From Thiohalocapsa sp. PB-PSB1 (GTDB lineage Bacteria; Pseudomonadota; Gammaproteobacteria; Chromatiales; Chromatiaceae): DNA of 64,000 nt. Shown here piece after piece: positions 47,101 through 56,308 of the stretch; within the stretch, counting starts at the first letter, position 1, and each line of letters begins with the position of its first letter. The stretch covers positions 4,774,001-4,838,000 of the forward strand of contig CP050890.1 in NCBI GenBank assembly GCA_016745215.1. The letters are read 5' to 3'. The notes under the pieces are model-generated. The model was given only the letters and a program-made list of their open reading frames with translations, had not been told where the DNA came from and made no database searches. A program made the position numbers and the translations under genes.

Positions 47101-50100
47101 GGCAAGGATGCTTTCAGCAACCAGCACCGGGTTCACGCCGGGGATGTTGTCGAGCACTTCGATGTCGGCTTGGTTGACGTCCACCGGTCCGGTGTTGGTC
47201 ACCAAATAGGTCCAGGTCACCGTCGCCTGCGGGTCGATCACCGGTATGTCGGTGCCGTTGACCGGGTCGTTGGCATCTTCGCCGTTGGTCAGCTTGACGA
47301 TGGAGACGCTCGGCGGCGGTCCGCAGTAGCTGGAGTCGTCGGCGTCCGCATCCTCGCCGAGCACGCGCACGGTGCCCGTGTTGGTGTAGGCAAGGCTGCC
47401 CGGCACGCTGCCGTCGACGTTGTTGCAGGCAGCGGCGACCAGTTGCAGGCCGGGATCGGCCGGCGGGTTAACCAGGTTGAGGGCAATGCCCGTGGCCTCG
47501 TAGGTCCAGACCTCGTCGGGTTGCAGGATGCCGTCGGCAAGGATGCTTTCAGCAACCAGCACCGGGTTCACGCCGGGGATGTTGTCGAGCACTTCGATGT
47601 CGGCTTGGTTGACGTCCACCGGTCCGGTGTTGGTCACCAGGTAGGTCCAGGTTACCGTCGCCTGCGGGTCGATCACTGGTATGTCGGTGCCGTTGATTGG
47701 GTCGTTGGCATCGAGATCGTTGGTCAGCTTGACGATGCTCACGCTTGGCGGCGGTCCGCAGTAGCTCGACGGGTCGTTGTCGACCTCTGCGCCGAGCAGC
47801 AGCACGGTGCCGAGGTTGGTGTAGGCGGTGCTGCCCGGTACGCTGTCCGGCGCGCCGTTGCAGGCGTTGTCCACCAGCTGCAGGTCCGGGTCGTCCGGCG
47901 GGTTGATCAGATTAAGCGCAATGCCTGTGGCTTCGTAGGTCCAGACCTCGTCAGGTTGTAGGATGCCGTCGGCGGCGATGCTTTCAGCGACCAGCACCGG
48001 GTTCACGCCGGGGATGTTATCGACCACCGTCACTTCGCTCGCGGTCAGTGCCACCGGCCCGGTGTTGGTCACCAGGTAGGTCCAGGTTACCGTCGCCTGC
48101 GGGTCGATCACCGGTATGTCGGTGCCGTTGACCGGGTCGTTGGCATCGAGATCGTTGGTCAGCTTGACGATGCTCACGCTTGGCGGCGGTCCGCAGTAGC
48201 TCGACGGGTCGTTGTCGACCTCTGCGCCGAGCAGCAGCACGGTGCCGAGGTTGGTGTAGGCGGTGCTGCCCGGTACGCTGTCCGGCGCGCCGTTGCAGGC
48301 GTTGTCCACCAGCTGCAGGTCCGGGTCGTCCGGCGGGTTGATCAGATTAAGCGCAATGCCTGTGGCTTCGTAGGTCCAGACCTCGTCAGGTTGTAGGATG
48401 CCGTCGGCGGCGATGCTTTCAGCGACCAGCACCGGGTTCACGCCGGGGATGTTATCGACCACCGTCACTTCGCTCGCGGTCAGTGCCACCGGCCCGGTGT
48501 TGGTCACCAGGTAGGTCCAGGTTACCGTCGCCTGCGGGTCGATCACTGGTATGTCGGTGCCGTTGATTGGGTCGTTGGCATCCAGGTCGTTGGTCAGCTT
48601 GACGATCGAGACGCTCGGCGGCGGTCCGCAGTAGCTGGAGTCGTCGGCGTCCGCATCTTCGCCGAGCAGGCGCACGGTGCCCGTGTTGGTGTAGGCAAGG
48701 CTGCCCGGCACGCTGCCGTCGACGTTGTTGCAGGCATCGGCGACCAGCTGCAGGTCCGGGTCGTCCGGCGGGTTGATCAGGTTGAGCGCAATGCCCGTGG
48801 CCTCGTAGGTCCAGACCTCGTCAGGTTGTAGGATGCCGTCGGCGGCGATGCTTTCAGCGACCAGCACCGGGTTCACGCCGGGGATGTTATCGACCACCGT
48901 CACTTCGCTCGCGGTCAGTGCCACCGGCCCGGTGTTGGTCACCAGGTAGGTCCAGGTTACCGTCGCCTGCGGGTCGATCACCGGTATGTCGGTGCCGTTG
49001 ACCGGGTCGTTGGCATCCAGGTCATTGGTCAGCTTGACGATGCTCACGCTTGGCGGCGGTCCGCAGTAGCTCGACGGGTCGTTGTCGACCTCTGCGCCGA
49101 GCAGCAGCACGGTGCCGAGGTTGGTGTAGGCGGTGCTGCCCGGTACGCTGTCCGGCGCGCCGTTGCAGGCGTTGTCCACTAGCTGCAGGTCCGGGTCGTC
49201 CGGCGGGTTGATCAGATTGAGCGCAATGCCCGTGGCCTCGTAGGTCCAGACCTCGTCAGGTTGTAGGATGTCGTCGGCGGCGATGCTTTCAGCGACCAGC
49301 ACCGGGTTCACGCCGGGGATGTTATCGACCACCGTCACTTCGCTCGCAGTCAGCGCCACCGGCCCGGTGTTGGTCACCAGGTAGGTCCAGGTTACCGTCG
49401 CCTGCGGGTCGATCACCGGTATGTCGGTGCCGTTGACCGGGTCATTGGCATCTTCGCCGTTGGTCAGCTTGACGATCGAGACGCTCGGCGGCGGTCCGCA
49501 GTAGCTGGAGTCGTCGGCGTCCGCATCTTCGCCGAGCAGGCGCACGGTGCCCGTGTTGGTGTAGGCAAGGCTGCCCGGCACGCTGCCGTCGACGTTGTTG
49601 CAGGCATCGGCGACTAGCTGCAGGTCCGGGTCGTCCGGCGGGTTGATCAGATTAAGCGCAATGCCTGTGGCTTCGTAGGTCCAGACCTCGTCAGGTTGTA
49701 GGATGCCGTCGGCGGCGATGCTTTCAGCGACCAGCACCGGGTTCACGCCGGGGATGTTGTCGACCACCGTCACTTCGCTCGCAGTCAGTGCCACCGGCCC
49801 GGTGTTGGTCACCAGGTAGGTCCAGGTTACCGTCGCCTGCGGGTCGATCACCGGTATGTCGGTGCCGTTGATCGGGTCGTTGGCATCGAGATCGTTGGTC
49901 AGCTTGACGATGCTCACGCTTGGCGGCGGTCCGCAGTAGCTCGATGGGTCGTTGTCGACCTCCGCGCCGAGCAGCAGCACGGTGCCGAGGTTGGTGTAGG
50001 CGGTGCTGCCCGGTACGCTGTCCGGCGCGCCGTTGCAGGCGTTGTCCACCAGTTGCAGGTCCGGGTCGTCCGGCGGGTTGATCAGATTAAGCGCAATGCC

Positions 50101-52356
50101 TGTGGCTTCGTAGGTCCAGACCTCGTCAGGTTGTAGGATGCCGTCGGCGGCGATGCTTTCAGCGACCAGCACCGGGTTCACGCCGGGGATGTTATCGACC
50201 ACCGTCACTTCGCTCGCGGTCAGTGCCACCGGCCCGGTGTTGGTCACCAGGTAGGTCCAGGTTACCGTCGCCTGCGGGTCGATCACCGGTATGTCGGTGC
50301 CGTTGACCGGGTCGTTGGCATCCAGGTCATTGGTCAGCTTGACGATGCTCACGCTTGGCGGCGGTCCGCAGTAGCTCGACGGGTCGTTGTCGACCTCCGC
50401 GCCGAGCAGCAGCACGGTGCCGAGGTTGGTGTAGGCGGTGCTGCCCGGTACGCTGTCCGGCGCGCCGTTGCAGGCGTTGTCCACTAGCTGCAGGTCCGGG
50501 TCGTCCGGCGGGTTGATCAGATTAAGCGCAATGCCTGTGGCCTCGTAGGTCCAGACCTCGTCAGGTTGTAGGATGCCGTCGGCGGCGATGCTTTCAGCGA
50601 CCAGCACCGGGTTCACGCCGGGGATGTTATCGACCACCGTCACTTCGCTCGCGGTCAGCGCCACCGGTCCGGTGTTGGTCACCAGGTAGGTCCAGGTTAC
50701 CGTCGCCTGCGGGTCGATCACTGGTATGTCGGTGCCGTTGATCGAGTCGTTGGCATCCAGGTCGTTGGTCAGCTTGACGATCGAGACGCTCGGCGGCGGA
50801 TTGCAGTAACTCGACGGGTCGTCGGCCGAGTCACCCGGAATGGTCACGGTACCGAGGTTGGTGTAGGCGGTACGCGGCGGCTCGCTGCCGCCAGCCGTGC
50901 AGACGCCTTCGATCAGCTTGGGATCGGCCACGGCCAGGATGAGGTTATCGGCGATGCCGGTGGCCTGGTACAGCCAGACTTCGCCCGGCTCGAAGATCGC
51001 ATCCCCGTCGCCGATGAGTTCGGTGTCGAAGCTCGCGACGAAGCCCCAGTTGTCGGTCACGCTGACCGCGCCAGCCGGAACACTGGTGTTGCCGATGTTG
51101 GTCACCCGGTAGGTCCAGGTGACCGTGGCGCCGGGGACGAAACGCGGTACGTCGACGCCGTTCGGGTCGTTGGCGTCTTGACCCTCGGTGAACTTGACGA
51201 TGTCGACGCCCGGCGCGGGCGGGTTGCAGTAGTGGCTCGGGTCTTCATCGGTGGCCCCTGGGACCGTTACCGTGCCGATGTTCTCGTAGGTATCGGTGAT
51301 GCCAGGCGCACCGATGTTACCGCCGTTGCAGCCCAGCACCAAGACCGTTTCCGGGGCGGGGCTTTGCAGATTTTGCGCGCCGCCGCTGACGGTCAGCGTA
51401 TAGGTCCAGCTCTCGTTCGGAGACAGGAAGGCGTCACCGTCACCCTTGTCGGTGATCAAGCCACCGTCGATCAGGCCGACGATGTCGTCGGTAACCGCCA
51501 CGTCGGTCTCGGCGAAGGTGACGTTGCCTGTGTTGGTAACGATGTAGGTCCAAGTGACGTCGCTGTCGGGCACGAGCTGCGGCACGTCAGCGCCGTTCGG
51601 GTCGTCGGCATCCGCGCCGTTGGTCAGCTTCTCGATCTCGATGGCCGGCGTGCAGATCACCGGGGTTTCGACCTCGAAGTCGTCGACGGGATTGCCAGCG
51701 ATGCGGATTTCGCCGTTATTGACGATCGGCTCGCATTCCGCGATCTCGTCGATGACGACTTGGAAGATGACCTCGTGGGCGCCACCGCGCGCCGGCAATA
51801 ACGCTTGGCTCACCAGTCCCGGTTCATCGAGGGGGAACGGCGTATTCGGGAGGGTGTCATCCGGTATAGCGAGCAGACTCCCGTCATCGGTGTCGTAGAA
51901 CGTCGAACCTGGCACATAGGTCGTTCCCTCGAACAGCGGCAAGGCGTTATCGACGATGGTCCAGCTCCCGGCGGGGAGATCCACTTGCCCAACGTTAGTG
52001 ATCCGGATGCGATACTCGAGCGTATCGCCGCGCGTGATCTGCCCATCACCGTCCGCATCGGTGAACAAAGCCGCGGATTTACCGGCCTGCAAAGTGGGCT
52101 GCGGCGGAATCTGAGTGCCTAGGTCGAGCGCCTCGTCATCGCCCGCGCCCGAAAGCACAGGATTTTGGCCCCAAGCGGCGGCAATGTTCACCGGGTCTCC
52201 AACGGCATCGAAGGCGTAGATCGTGGCGCCCGTCATATCCTCATCGCCGCTTCCGCCTTCGGCAACGGTGTCGGTCAGGATTACCGATTCGAGAGCGAGT
52301 CTCGAATATAGTTTTTCAGGTAAATAATTTCTCGGAATGAGCGGATAGAGGCTCAA
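44134..52356 (-). CDS. C-terminal 85% of a giant repeat-rich surface protein, separated by an IS
   Basis: An open frame of 2740 codons. The first ten codons come from the IS end, from TTG 52356; the native sequence begins at YLPEKLYSRLALESV. It holds about 14 DUF11/DUF7507-like beta-sandwich repeats of roughly 145 residues, opening (S/I)VKLTN and containing TWTYLVTNTGPV. A Cys-rich part with three SCSDDEMDGPEDCG-type copies follows, then two related C-terminal domains ending TFSNGDTVVFP. Acidic Asp/Asn-rich loops suggest calcium binding. There is no signal peptide on this half and no LPxTG or transmembrane anchor. Removal of the IS joins it in frame to the 53735-55140 half, giving 3198 residues. 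Confidence 0.85.
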   Translation of the reverse strand: MSLYPLIPRNYLPEKLYSRLALESVILTDTVAEGGSGDEDMTGATIYAFDAVGDPVNIAAAWGQNPVLSGAGDDEALDLGTQIPPQPTLQAGKSAALFTDADGDGQITRGDTLEYRIRITNVGQVDLPAGSWTIVDNALPLFEGTTYVPGSTFYDTDDGSLLAIPDDTLPNTPFPLDEPGLVSQALLPARGGAHEVIFQVVIDEIAECEPIVNNGEIRIAGNPVDDFEVETPVICTPAIEIEKLTNGADADDPNGADVPQLVPDSDVTWTYIVTNTGNVTFAETDVAVTDDIVGLIDGGLITDKGDGDAFLSPNESWTYTLTVSGGAQNLQSPAPETVLVLGCNGGNIGAPGITDTYENIGTVTVPGATDEDPSHYCNPPAPGVDIVKFTEGQDANDPNGVDVPRFVPGATVTWTYRVTNIGNTSVPAGAVSVTDNWGFVASFDTELIGDGDAIFEPGEVWLYQATGIADNLILAVADPKLIEGVCTAGGSEPPRTAYTNLGTVTIPGDSADDPSSYCNPPPSVSIVKLTNDLDANDSINGTDIPVIDPQATVTWTYLVTNTGPVALTASEVTVVDNIPGVNPVLVAESIAADGILQPDEVWTYEATGIALNLINPPDDPDLQLVDNACNGAPDSVPGSTAYTNLGTVLLLGAEVDNDPSSYCGPPPSVSIVKLTNDLDANDPVNGTDIPVIDPQATVTWTYLVTNTGPVALTASEVTVVDNIPGVNPVLVAESIAADGILQPDEVWTYEATGIALNLINPPDDPDLQLVDNACNGAPDSVPGSTAYTNLGTVLLLGAEVDNDPSSYCGPPPSVSIVKLTNDLDANDPINGTDIPVIDPQATVTWTYLVTNTGPVALTASEVTVVDNIPGVNPVLVAESIAADGILQPDEVWTYEATGIALNLINPPDDPDLQLVADACNNVDGSVPGSLAYTNTGTVRLLGEDADADDSSYCGPPPSVSIVKLTNGEDANDPVNGTDIPVIDPQATVTWTYLVTNTGPVALTASEVTVVDNIPGVNPVLVAESIAADDILQPDEVWTYEATGIALNLINPPDDPDLQLVDNACNGAPDSVPGSTAYTNLGTVLLLGAEVDNDPSSYCGPPPSVSIVKLTNDLDANDPVNGTDIPVIDPQATVTWTYLVTNTGPVALTASEVTVVDNIPGVNPVLVAESIAADGILQPDEVWTYEATGIALNLINPPDDPDLQLVADACNNVDGSVPGSLAYTNTGTVRLLGEDADADDSSYCGPPPSVSIVKLTNDLDANDPINGTDIPVIDPQATVTWTYLVTNTGPVALTASEVTVVDNIPGVNPVLVAESIAADGILQPDEVWTYEATGIALNLINPPDDPDLQLVDNACNGAPDSVPGSTAYTNLGTVLLLGAEVDNDPSSYCGPPPSVSIVKLTNDLDANDPVNGTDIPVIDPQATVTWTYLVTNTGPVALTASEVTVVDNIPGVNPVLVAESIAADGILQPDEVWTYEATGIALNLINPPDDPDLQLVDNACNGAPDSVPGSTAYTNLGTVLLLGAEVDNDPSSYCGPPPSVSIVKLTNDLDANDPINGTDIPVIDPQATVTWTYLVTNTGPVDVNQADIEVLDNIPGVNPVLVAESILADGILQPDEVWTYEATGIALNLVNPPADPGLQLVAAACNNVDGSVPGSLAYTNTGTVRVLGEDADADDSSYCGPPPSVSIVKLTNGEDANDPVNGTDIPVIDPQATVTWTYLVTNTGPVDVNQADIEVLDNIPGVNPVLVAESILADGILQPDEVWTYEATGIALNLVNPPADPGLQLVAAACNNVDGSVPGSLAYTNTGTVRVLGEDADADDSSYCGPPPSVSIVKLTNGEDANDPVNGTDIPVIDPQATVTWTYLVTNTGPVALTASNVIVTDNIPGVNPALVGESLAADGILEPGEIWTYEAQGQAINLVAPPSDPGLQLVAGACNNVDGSVPGSTAYTNLGTVTVPGDTAEDPSSYCGPPLICDLAVEKTCRVVNTGPDLGTGSCEKPIDVLTLENASGKDIAGVTWYRGAAGSSDVAGTTTEAIQAGEVFSFPGFQPQDGNDVQMVIAFSDGSQATSEFHLSCSDDEMDGPEDCGRVIGDGKSDDLPAGKFWAFRGSDGPDGGIRCAIPAPPGFPSESAECTFTPEPQAQSCAEIKDLTALTMVWEGPSGVELRVRATGETIAMENGEVVTFGVAGLPNDVDVDLSLQGASYGTSTFHISCSDDEMNGVEDCGLPQGNGKGNDSGLINQFVLGGMTGENGELSCPGIPGSADSADVVYGIRVANPNADALTAHIVDAELGIDITETIPAGGVYETVTDAVNILPDGSGLFENRVDVTAETVAGATCEASDTVLVTRIVPLIQMSCDELKDVVAVSLIWDGEQPVDVFMESGETFLNVQPSNKITFQEAGTGNDVEMTIYLAGTSQVIGTSVFHVSCSDDELDGPEDCGTNQGNGKGNDAGKINDWLLDGMIGERGSLACALPNSGVVDAQPGVTPADGVTGAIMADLSDAKQFSWDLTNNGEQDVYLTSLRVVWPDGTNGQGDQGQLTEISLDGEIAKDLNDDSSPTELPSPQGFTGNQDDRRLKAGDTKTLEIKFTEPTLYRGEESFQVEASFSNGDLVVFSPSPAAVTGAANLDLTDKMKAKWALTNNTTGDVLITDITVTWPSAAHGLLKKIKLAGDFGKDLNDNSSPTSMPSEFPFVIGKEGERTLKHGQTKDLEIEFTTDYAGHVESEFSFQVTFSNGDTVVFP
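46449..50805 (-). repeat. 435-bp coding tandem repeats, about ten copies
   Basis: GCGGTCCGCA lies at 47316, 47751, 48186, 48621, 49056, 49491, 49926 and 50361, exactly 435 bp (145 codons) apart; the pattern extends to 46449 and about 50796 with slight changes. Units fall into two or three sequence types that alternate, indicating block duplication. The repeat is likely to change copy number by recombination. Confidence 0.93.
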
Positions 52357-53734
52357 GCGACGCCGGCGTTGGCGCGTAATTTCTTCATCACGCGGATCAC
52401 TTGGGTGGCATCGTCGAGATAGGTACGGAAGACCCCCAGAACCGAGGCACGCAGTTCCTCGAAGGTTTCGAAGTACTTCAGATGAGTCGCCTCTTTCTTG
52501 GTGTTTCGCCAGAGCTTTTCGATCGGATTGTACTCGGGCGAGAATGCCGGCAGGGGTTCAACCGATAAGCGCTGAGCGTGATCGGCTTTGAATTGGTTGA
52601 CCTCGCCACTGCGGTGGTAGGGGGCGCTATCCTCGATCAAGATGATCGGCGTGTCGAAGCGCGCCAAGAGTTGTTTGAGAAATTCCACGTAGCCGGCGCT
52701 ATTGAAACGACCGCTGCCTTCAGCCGCCGTGTGCAACAGGTCTTGATAGCGGGCGCGGCAGGCGGCGCCGAGCACCTCGTCCAAGGCCTGATAAAAGCGC
52801 TCTTGCGTCGGATAGCTTAGGCCCTTCAAAGGGGCTAATTGCGCGACGATCTCGGTCGGCACCCCGTCGGCTTTGAGCTGCTTGAGGGCTTTCGGCTTTA
52901 GGCTATAGGCCAGTGCCTCGCGGTACTCAAACGCCCCATCGAAGAAACTGATCGCCCCGAACAGCTTCAATCCCTTGCGTATCCCCCGGGTCTTGACCAC
53001 TGGCTGTTGGCCGCGCACCGCCCACGTACGGCTCAACGAGCCCCACATCGCAAACGACACCTCGTCGGTGAACAGGATCACCGCACCCGTGGCTTTGGCC
53101 TGCTGCACAATGCGCGGCCACGTCTGTTCCACCCACTGCCGACGCGCCTGCTTGTATTCCTCCTCGTCGCTGCGGTCGCTGATAAAACGTGCCTTCTGAT
53201 AACTCAGCCCCAGCTTCTTGAGCAACCTGCTCAGGTAGCGTGGGTTGTCGCTCACCCCGAAGCGTCGCCAGATCAGCTCCGCAATCATCGCCGTGTTCCA
53301 TACCCCGCAGCTGAATCCATTCGCCTGCGGTCCTTTCTCCACCCAGTCGCGCACCTGCCGCTTCTGCTCCGGCGTCAGTTTCGACTTGCGTCCCCGCCCC
53401 TGATAGTGTTGACCTCGCAACCACGCCAGCCCTTGCACCATAAACCGTTTCAGCCAGTTCTCCAGCGTCTTCACACTGACTCCCAACAGCTTCCCAATCT
53501 CCGGCCATGGTCTGCCTTCGGCAATCCACACCAGCCCTTGGACCAGCTTGTACAGCCGCAGATTATTCAGCGCGTGCGCTCGAACCAGCTCCTTTTCCAG
53601 TTCCTCCATGATCGCTTTTGAACAGCTCACTGATACCATGCGTTACCCCCTGTTGATTTGGGCGTGTTTGTATGAGGTGTGGTGACCCTCAACTTTACCA
53701 AACAGCTGGGGGTTTTTGATGTGCCACTGGAAAT
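52327..53734 (-). mobile_element. IS630-family insertion, about 1.4 kb
   Basis: The ends are inferred from a TA target duplication and restoration of the host frame: ...AAT-TA before and TA-TTTACC after. Ends read ATTTCTCGG and ATTTCCAGTG; the terminal inverted repeat is short and imperfect. Removing one TA plus the element gives 9597 nt of uninterrupted host gene, divisible by three. Confidence 0.75.
52353..53639 (-). CDS. IS630-family transposase
   Basis: A 428-residue DDE transposase. The N-terminus has a helix-turn-helix (EIGKLLGVSVKTLENWLKRF). The catalytic triad lies in VILFTDEVSFAMW, IILIEDSAPYHRS and FSPEYNPIEKLWRNTKKEA, the standard IS630 DDE arrangement. The frame is intact, so it may still be mobile. 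Confidence 0.92.
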   Translation of the reverse strand: MVSVSCSKAIMEELEKELVRAHALNNLRLYKLVQGLVWIAEGRPWPEIGKLLGVSVKTLENWLKRFMVQGLAWLRGQHYQGRGRKSKLTPEQKRQVRDWVEKGPQANGFSCGVWNTAMIAELIWRRFGVSDNPRYLSRLLKKLGLSYQKARFISDRSDEEEYKQARRQWVEQTWPRIVQQAKATGAVILFTDEVSFAMWGSLSRTWAVRGQQPVVKTRGIRKGLKLFGAISFFDGAFEYREALAYSLKPKALKQLKADGVPTEIVAQLAPLKGLSYPTQERFYQALDEVLGAACRARYQDLLHTAAEGSGRFNSAGYVEFLKQLLARFDTPIILIEDSAPYHRSGEVNQFKADHAQRLSVEPLPAFSPEYNPIEKLWRNTKKEATHLKYFETFEELRASVLGVFRTYLDDATQVIRVMKKLRANAGVA

Positions 53735-55140
53735 TAATTTTCTGAAAATCTATAGGTGTTGTCGACCGTACCGTCGCTGTCGTAGTCCACATAGATGACT
53801 GCCGGCGCGATCGGCACGACCCACACGACGCTTCGGCTAGCGATCGAAGAATCGTTGCTGGTGTTGCCCCGGCCCTGGCCGACCAAGACCTGATTGGATA
53901 ACGTGTTGCTGACGAGCAGGGGAAAACCCCAGTCCGACACCGAGCCGCTGGCAAATGGGCCGCCATCGGTATCCGTCTGAGACAGCGCCACGAACGGAGC
54001 ACCGTCCAACGTCCAGAAGCGTGCGCCGCTGCCGTTCGGAACAACAGGACTAAGCGCAACCGCGCCGGTTGCGATGGGGCCGATGGTTCCGTCGGGGGTC
54101 GCCCCGCCTTCGAAGTCGTACGATACGGTGATGGGATCGCTGGCCACATTGTAGATCCAGACTTGAGTCGGGCCGTTCGACTCGCCCACGGGGGTGTAGT
54201 AATCGTTGCCGCAGCAGCCGATTGCCGACAGCGTGTACCAGCGCATCTCGTAGCGCGAGTCCACATCCCCGGTCACCAGACTGACCTGGACGGGCTTGCT
54301 GGAAGTCAGGCGGTCTCCCTGATCGACGGCCAAGGTCAGGTTCTCTCCCTCGCCGAGAGTGCCCTGCGAGACACTGTTGAGGAACACTTGCGTGTCGGCG
54401 CGCTGCGCCATGATATAAAGCGTGGAATACTCGAACGGATCGGTCCCGCTCAAGTTCGGCGTGCTCGGACCCACTGGCACGGCGAAATCGGTAGCCCAGC
54501 TCCTACTCTCGGTAGAGAGTACCTCGACCGCGCCCGCCAGCACGGAACCGGGCGTGACCGGATAGGCCGAGCGAGTCACGGCGATGGGAAAGGATGCTTG
54601 GATCTTGTCGCGTCCGTCGTAGCGGAGGACCGCGGCACTTCTCGGCAGCGCCACGGTATTTTCCAACACGACGGGAATTCCACCTTGCAATACATCATCC
54701 GCATCGGTCGTGACGCCGGGCGCCGCGCCGTTGTCCAGGTCACCATCACCCCAAATCTCCGTGGAGTCTTGGGCACTTGTCCTCACGTCCGCCTCGTAGC
54801 CGTCCTCCCAATGGTCGTACCAGATAATGGTATTGTCGACGGCGATAGCAATCGAGATCAGGGTGTCGATGGGGGCTTCGGCTTCCGCGGTCGGGATCGC
54901 GATTGCTTGAAACGACCCGAGCAGATCGGTCTCCGGTAGCGGTACGTAATAGGCTTCGACCGGCGATGGTGTCGTCGCTGGCGACACCTGTGAGAGCACA
55001 GGTGTGCTCAGGCCGGCCAACAGTATCGCCAGCGCAGCCAGCAGAGCCCATCCGCGCTGCGTCTTACGCCCTGCACTGCGGCCAGCGTTGCGACAGGATG
55101 ATGCTGGATCGGATATTTGGTGTGACATTTTCGCATCCAT
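53735..55140 (-). CDS. N-terminal part of the giant surface protein, with signal peptide
   Basis: Codes for 468 residues, stopping one codon into the IS (SEN then TAA). A Sec signal peptide is clear: positive start (GRKTQRG), hydrophobic core WALLAALAILLAGLS, and cleavage after VLSQ. The mature part, beginning VEAYYVPLPETDLLGSFQ, is a conserved N-terminal domain of large DUF11-type surface proteins and includes IIWYDHWEDGYEADV and SYDFEGGATPDGT. In this strain it would be exported as a truncated product. Confidence 0.85.
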
Positions 55141-55529
55141 TTATCGGTACGGGATATCGGATGACTGGTTTCGATCGCCGCGACGGAGCTTCTGAGGTGG
55201 AGGTCAGCGGGGCTGGCTTGGGCAAGATGCCGGAAGACACGAATGGCAATATCGGCATGGTCATCCCGCGAGGCAAGCGGTGGCCTTACTCAAATGCTTT
55301 ACTAAAATAGAGGCCAGTCAAATCATTCACGTATCCACACTATAGACGAGTTGACAACAGGCTTTCTTTCTCCTGCCGCTCAAAAAATTCTCAAAGTGCT
55401 CTGTAACATCGACAGCACGCCTCGGTGGGATATGGGCGTTCGCGGACTCGCCGACGGCTTGAGCAATGGCTAAGTTCGCGTTGCGGCCTGTGCTTCGAAC
55501 TCCGCGGTGGTGTGTGACCACACAACAAC
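55141..55529. other. Intergenic region upstream of the surface-protein gene
   Basis: About 390 bp between the end of the regulator gene and the surface-protein gene, both on the minus strand. The promoter of the surface-protein gene must lie here. I see no gene and no confident promoter. Confidence 0.4.
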
Positions 55530-56288
55530 TCAATAAGTGAGAACATAGCCAACGGCAGGAACGGTGTGCACATAACGCGGGTGGCGTGGATTTGGCTCGA
55601 TCTTCTTACGCAACGAATAGATGTACTGATGCACGTTGGCTCCATCGGCGCGTGGCCGATCTGTCCACAGCCAAGCAATGATCTCTTGGGTGGAGAAAAC
55701 GCGCTCCGGCTCGGATGCAGGCAAAAGCAGGAGCCTGTACTCCTTAGGCGTCAGACGGATGCGCTTGCCGTTGCAGATCACCGCCTTCTCGCGCTCGAGG
55801 ATTTGGAGGGATTCAGGATTACGCTGGCTTGCCGGGTCGGCGCGCGTTTGTCGCCGATCCCGATGCCTGCGGTCCACGATCGGCCATGGTTGCTTGGCTT
55901 TCTGTTCCCACAACAGCAATTGCAGGCGCAACTTGGCGTCTCGCAGATCCAGCGGCTGGAACAGCAACAGGTTTGCGCCTAGAGCGGCGACTGCCGGCAA
56001 CTGTGTCTCCGATGGATAGGGAAGCAAGCAGATCAGCGGCTTGTGGTATCGCCTGCGCAGCGCTTGCACTTGCTTCGGGCTCTCTTTACCTAACTGCGCA
56101 ATGTGCATGATGACCAGATCCGGCGCCGCGGACAGGTCGGCATGATCGCTCTCGACGCTCTCGGGCTTCAGACACTCAAAGCCGCTGTACTCCAGCAGCG
56201 TCGTCAACTCCGCGCGGACGCTGTTCTGATCCCCGACGATCAGAACGCGCGCTGTTTCCCTGTGATGGTTGACATTCGACGCGGGCAT
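55530..56288 (-). CDS. Winged-helix (OmpR/PhoB-type) regulator with atypical receiver domain
   Basis: A 252-residue DNA-binding regulator. ATG 56288 has GGAGG nine bases upstream, and the gene follows the glycosyltransferase gene by 20 bp. Residues 12-125 resemble a receiver (RVLIVGDQNSVRAEL), but the phospho-acceptor position reads LVIMHIAQ (His in place of Asp) and the usual Lys is Gln in LLFQPLDL. It is probably not controlled by phosphorylation. The C-terminal winged helix is complete: IRLTPKEYRLLLLPASEPERVFS, ANVHQYIYSLRKKIE, HTVPAVGYVLTY. It closes the polysaccharide gene run and may regulate it or the next surface-protein gene. Confidence 0.85.
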   Translation of the reverse strand: MPASNVNHHRETARVLIVGDQNSVRAELTTLLEYSGFECLKPESVESDHADLSAAPDLVIMHIAQLGKESPKQVQALRRRYHKPLICLLPYPSETQLPAVAALGANLLLFQPLDLRDAKLRLQLLLWEQKAKQPWPIVDRRHRDRRQTRADPASQRNPESLQILEREKAVICNGKRIRLTPKEYRLLLLPASEPERVFSTQEIIAWLWTDRPRADGANVHQYIYSLRKKIEPNPRHPRYVHTVPAVGYVLTY

Positions 56289-56308
56289 CTGGATTTGCCT
56301 CCGCGTTA

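Noticed and set aside
46573..47961. A 462-codon plus-strand frame inside the giant gene
   Set aside because: It is an antisense reading of the 435-bp repeats; its internal periodicity follows the real gene.
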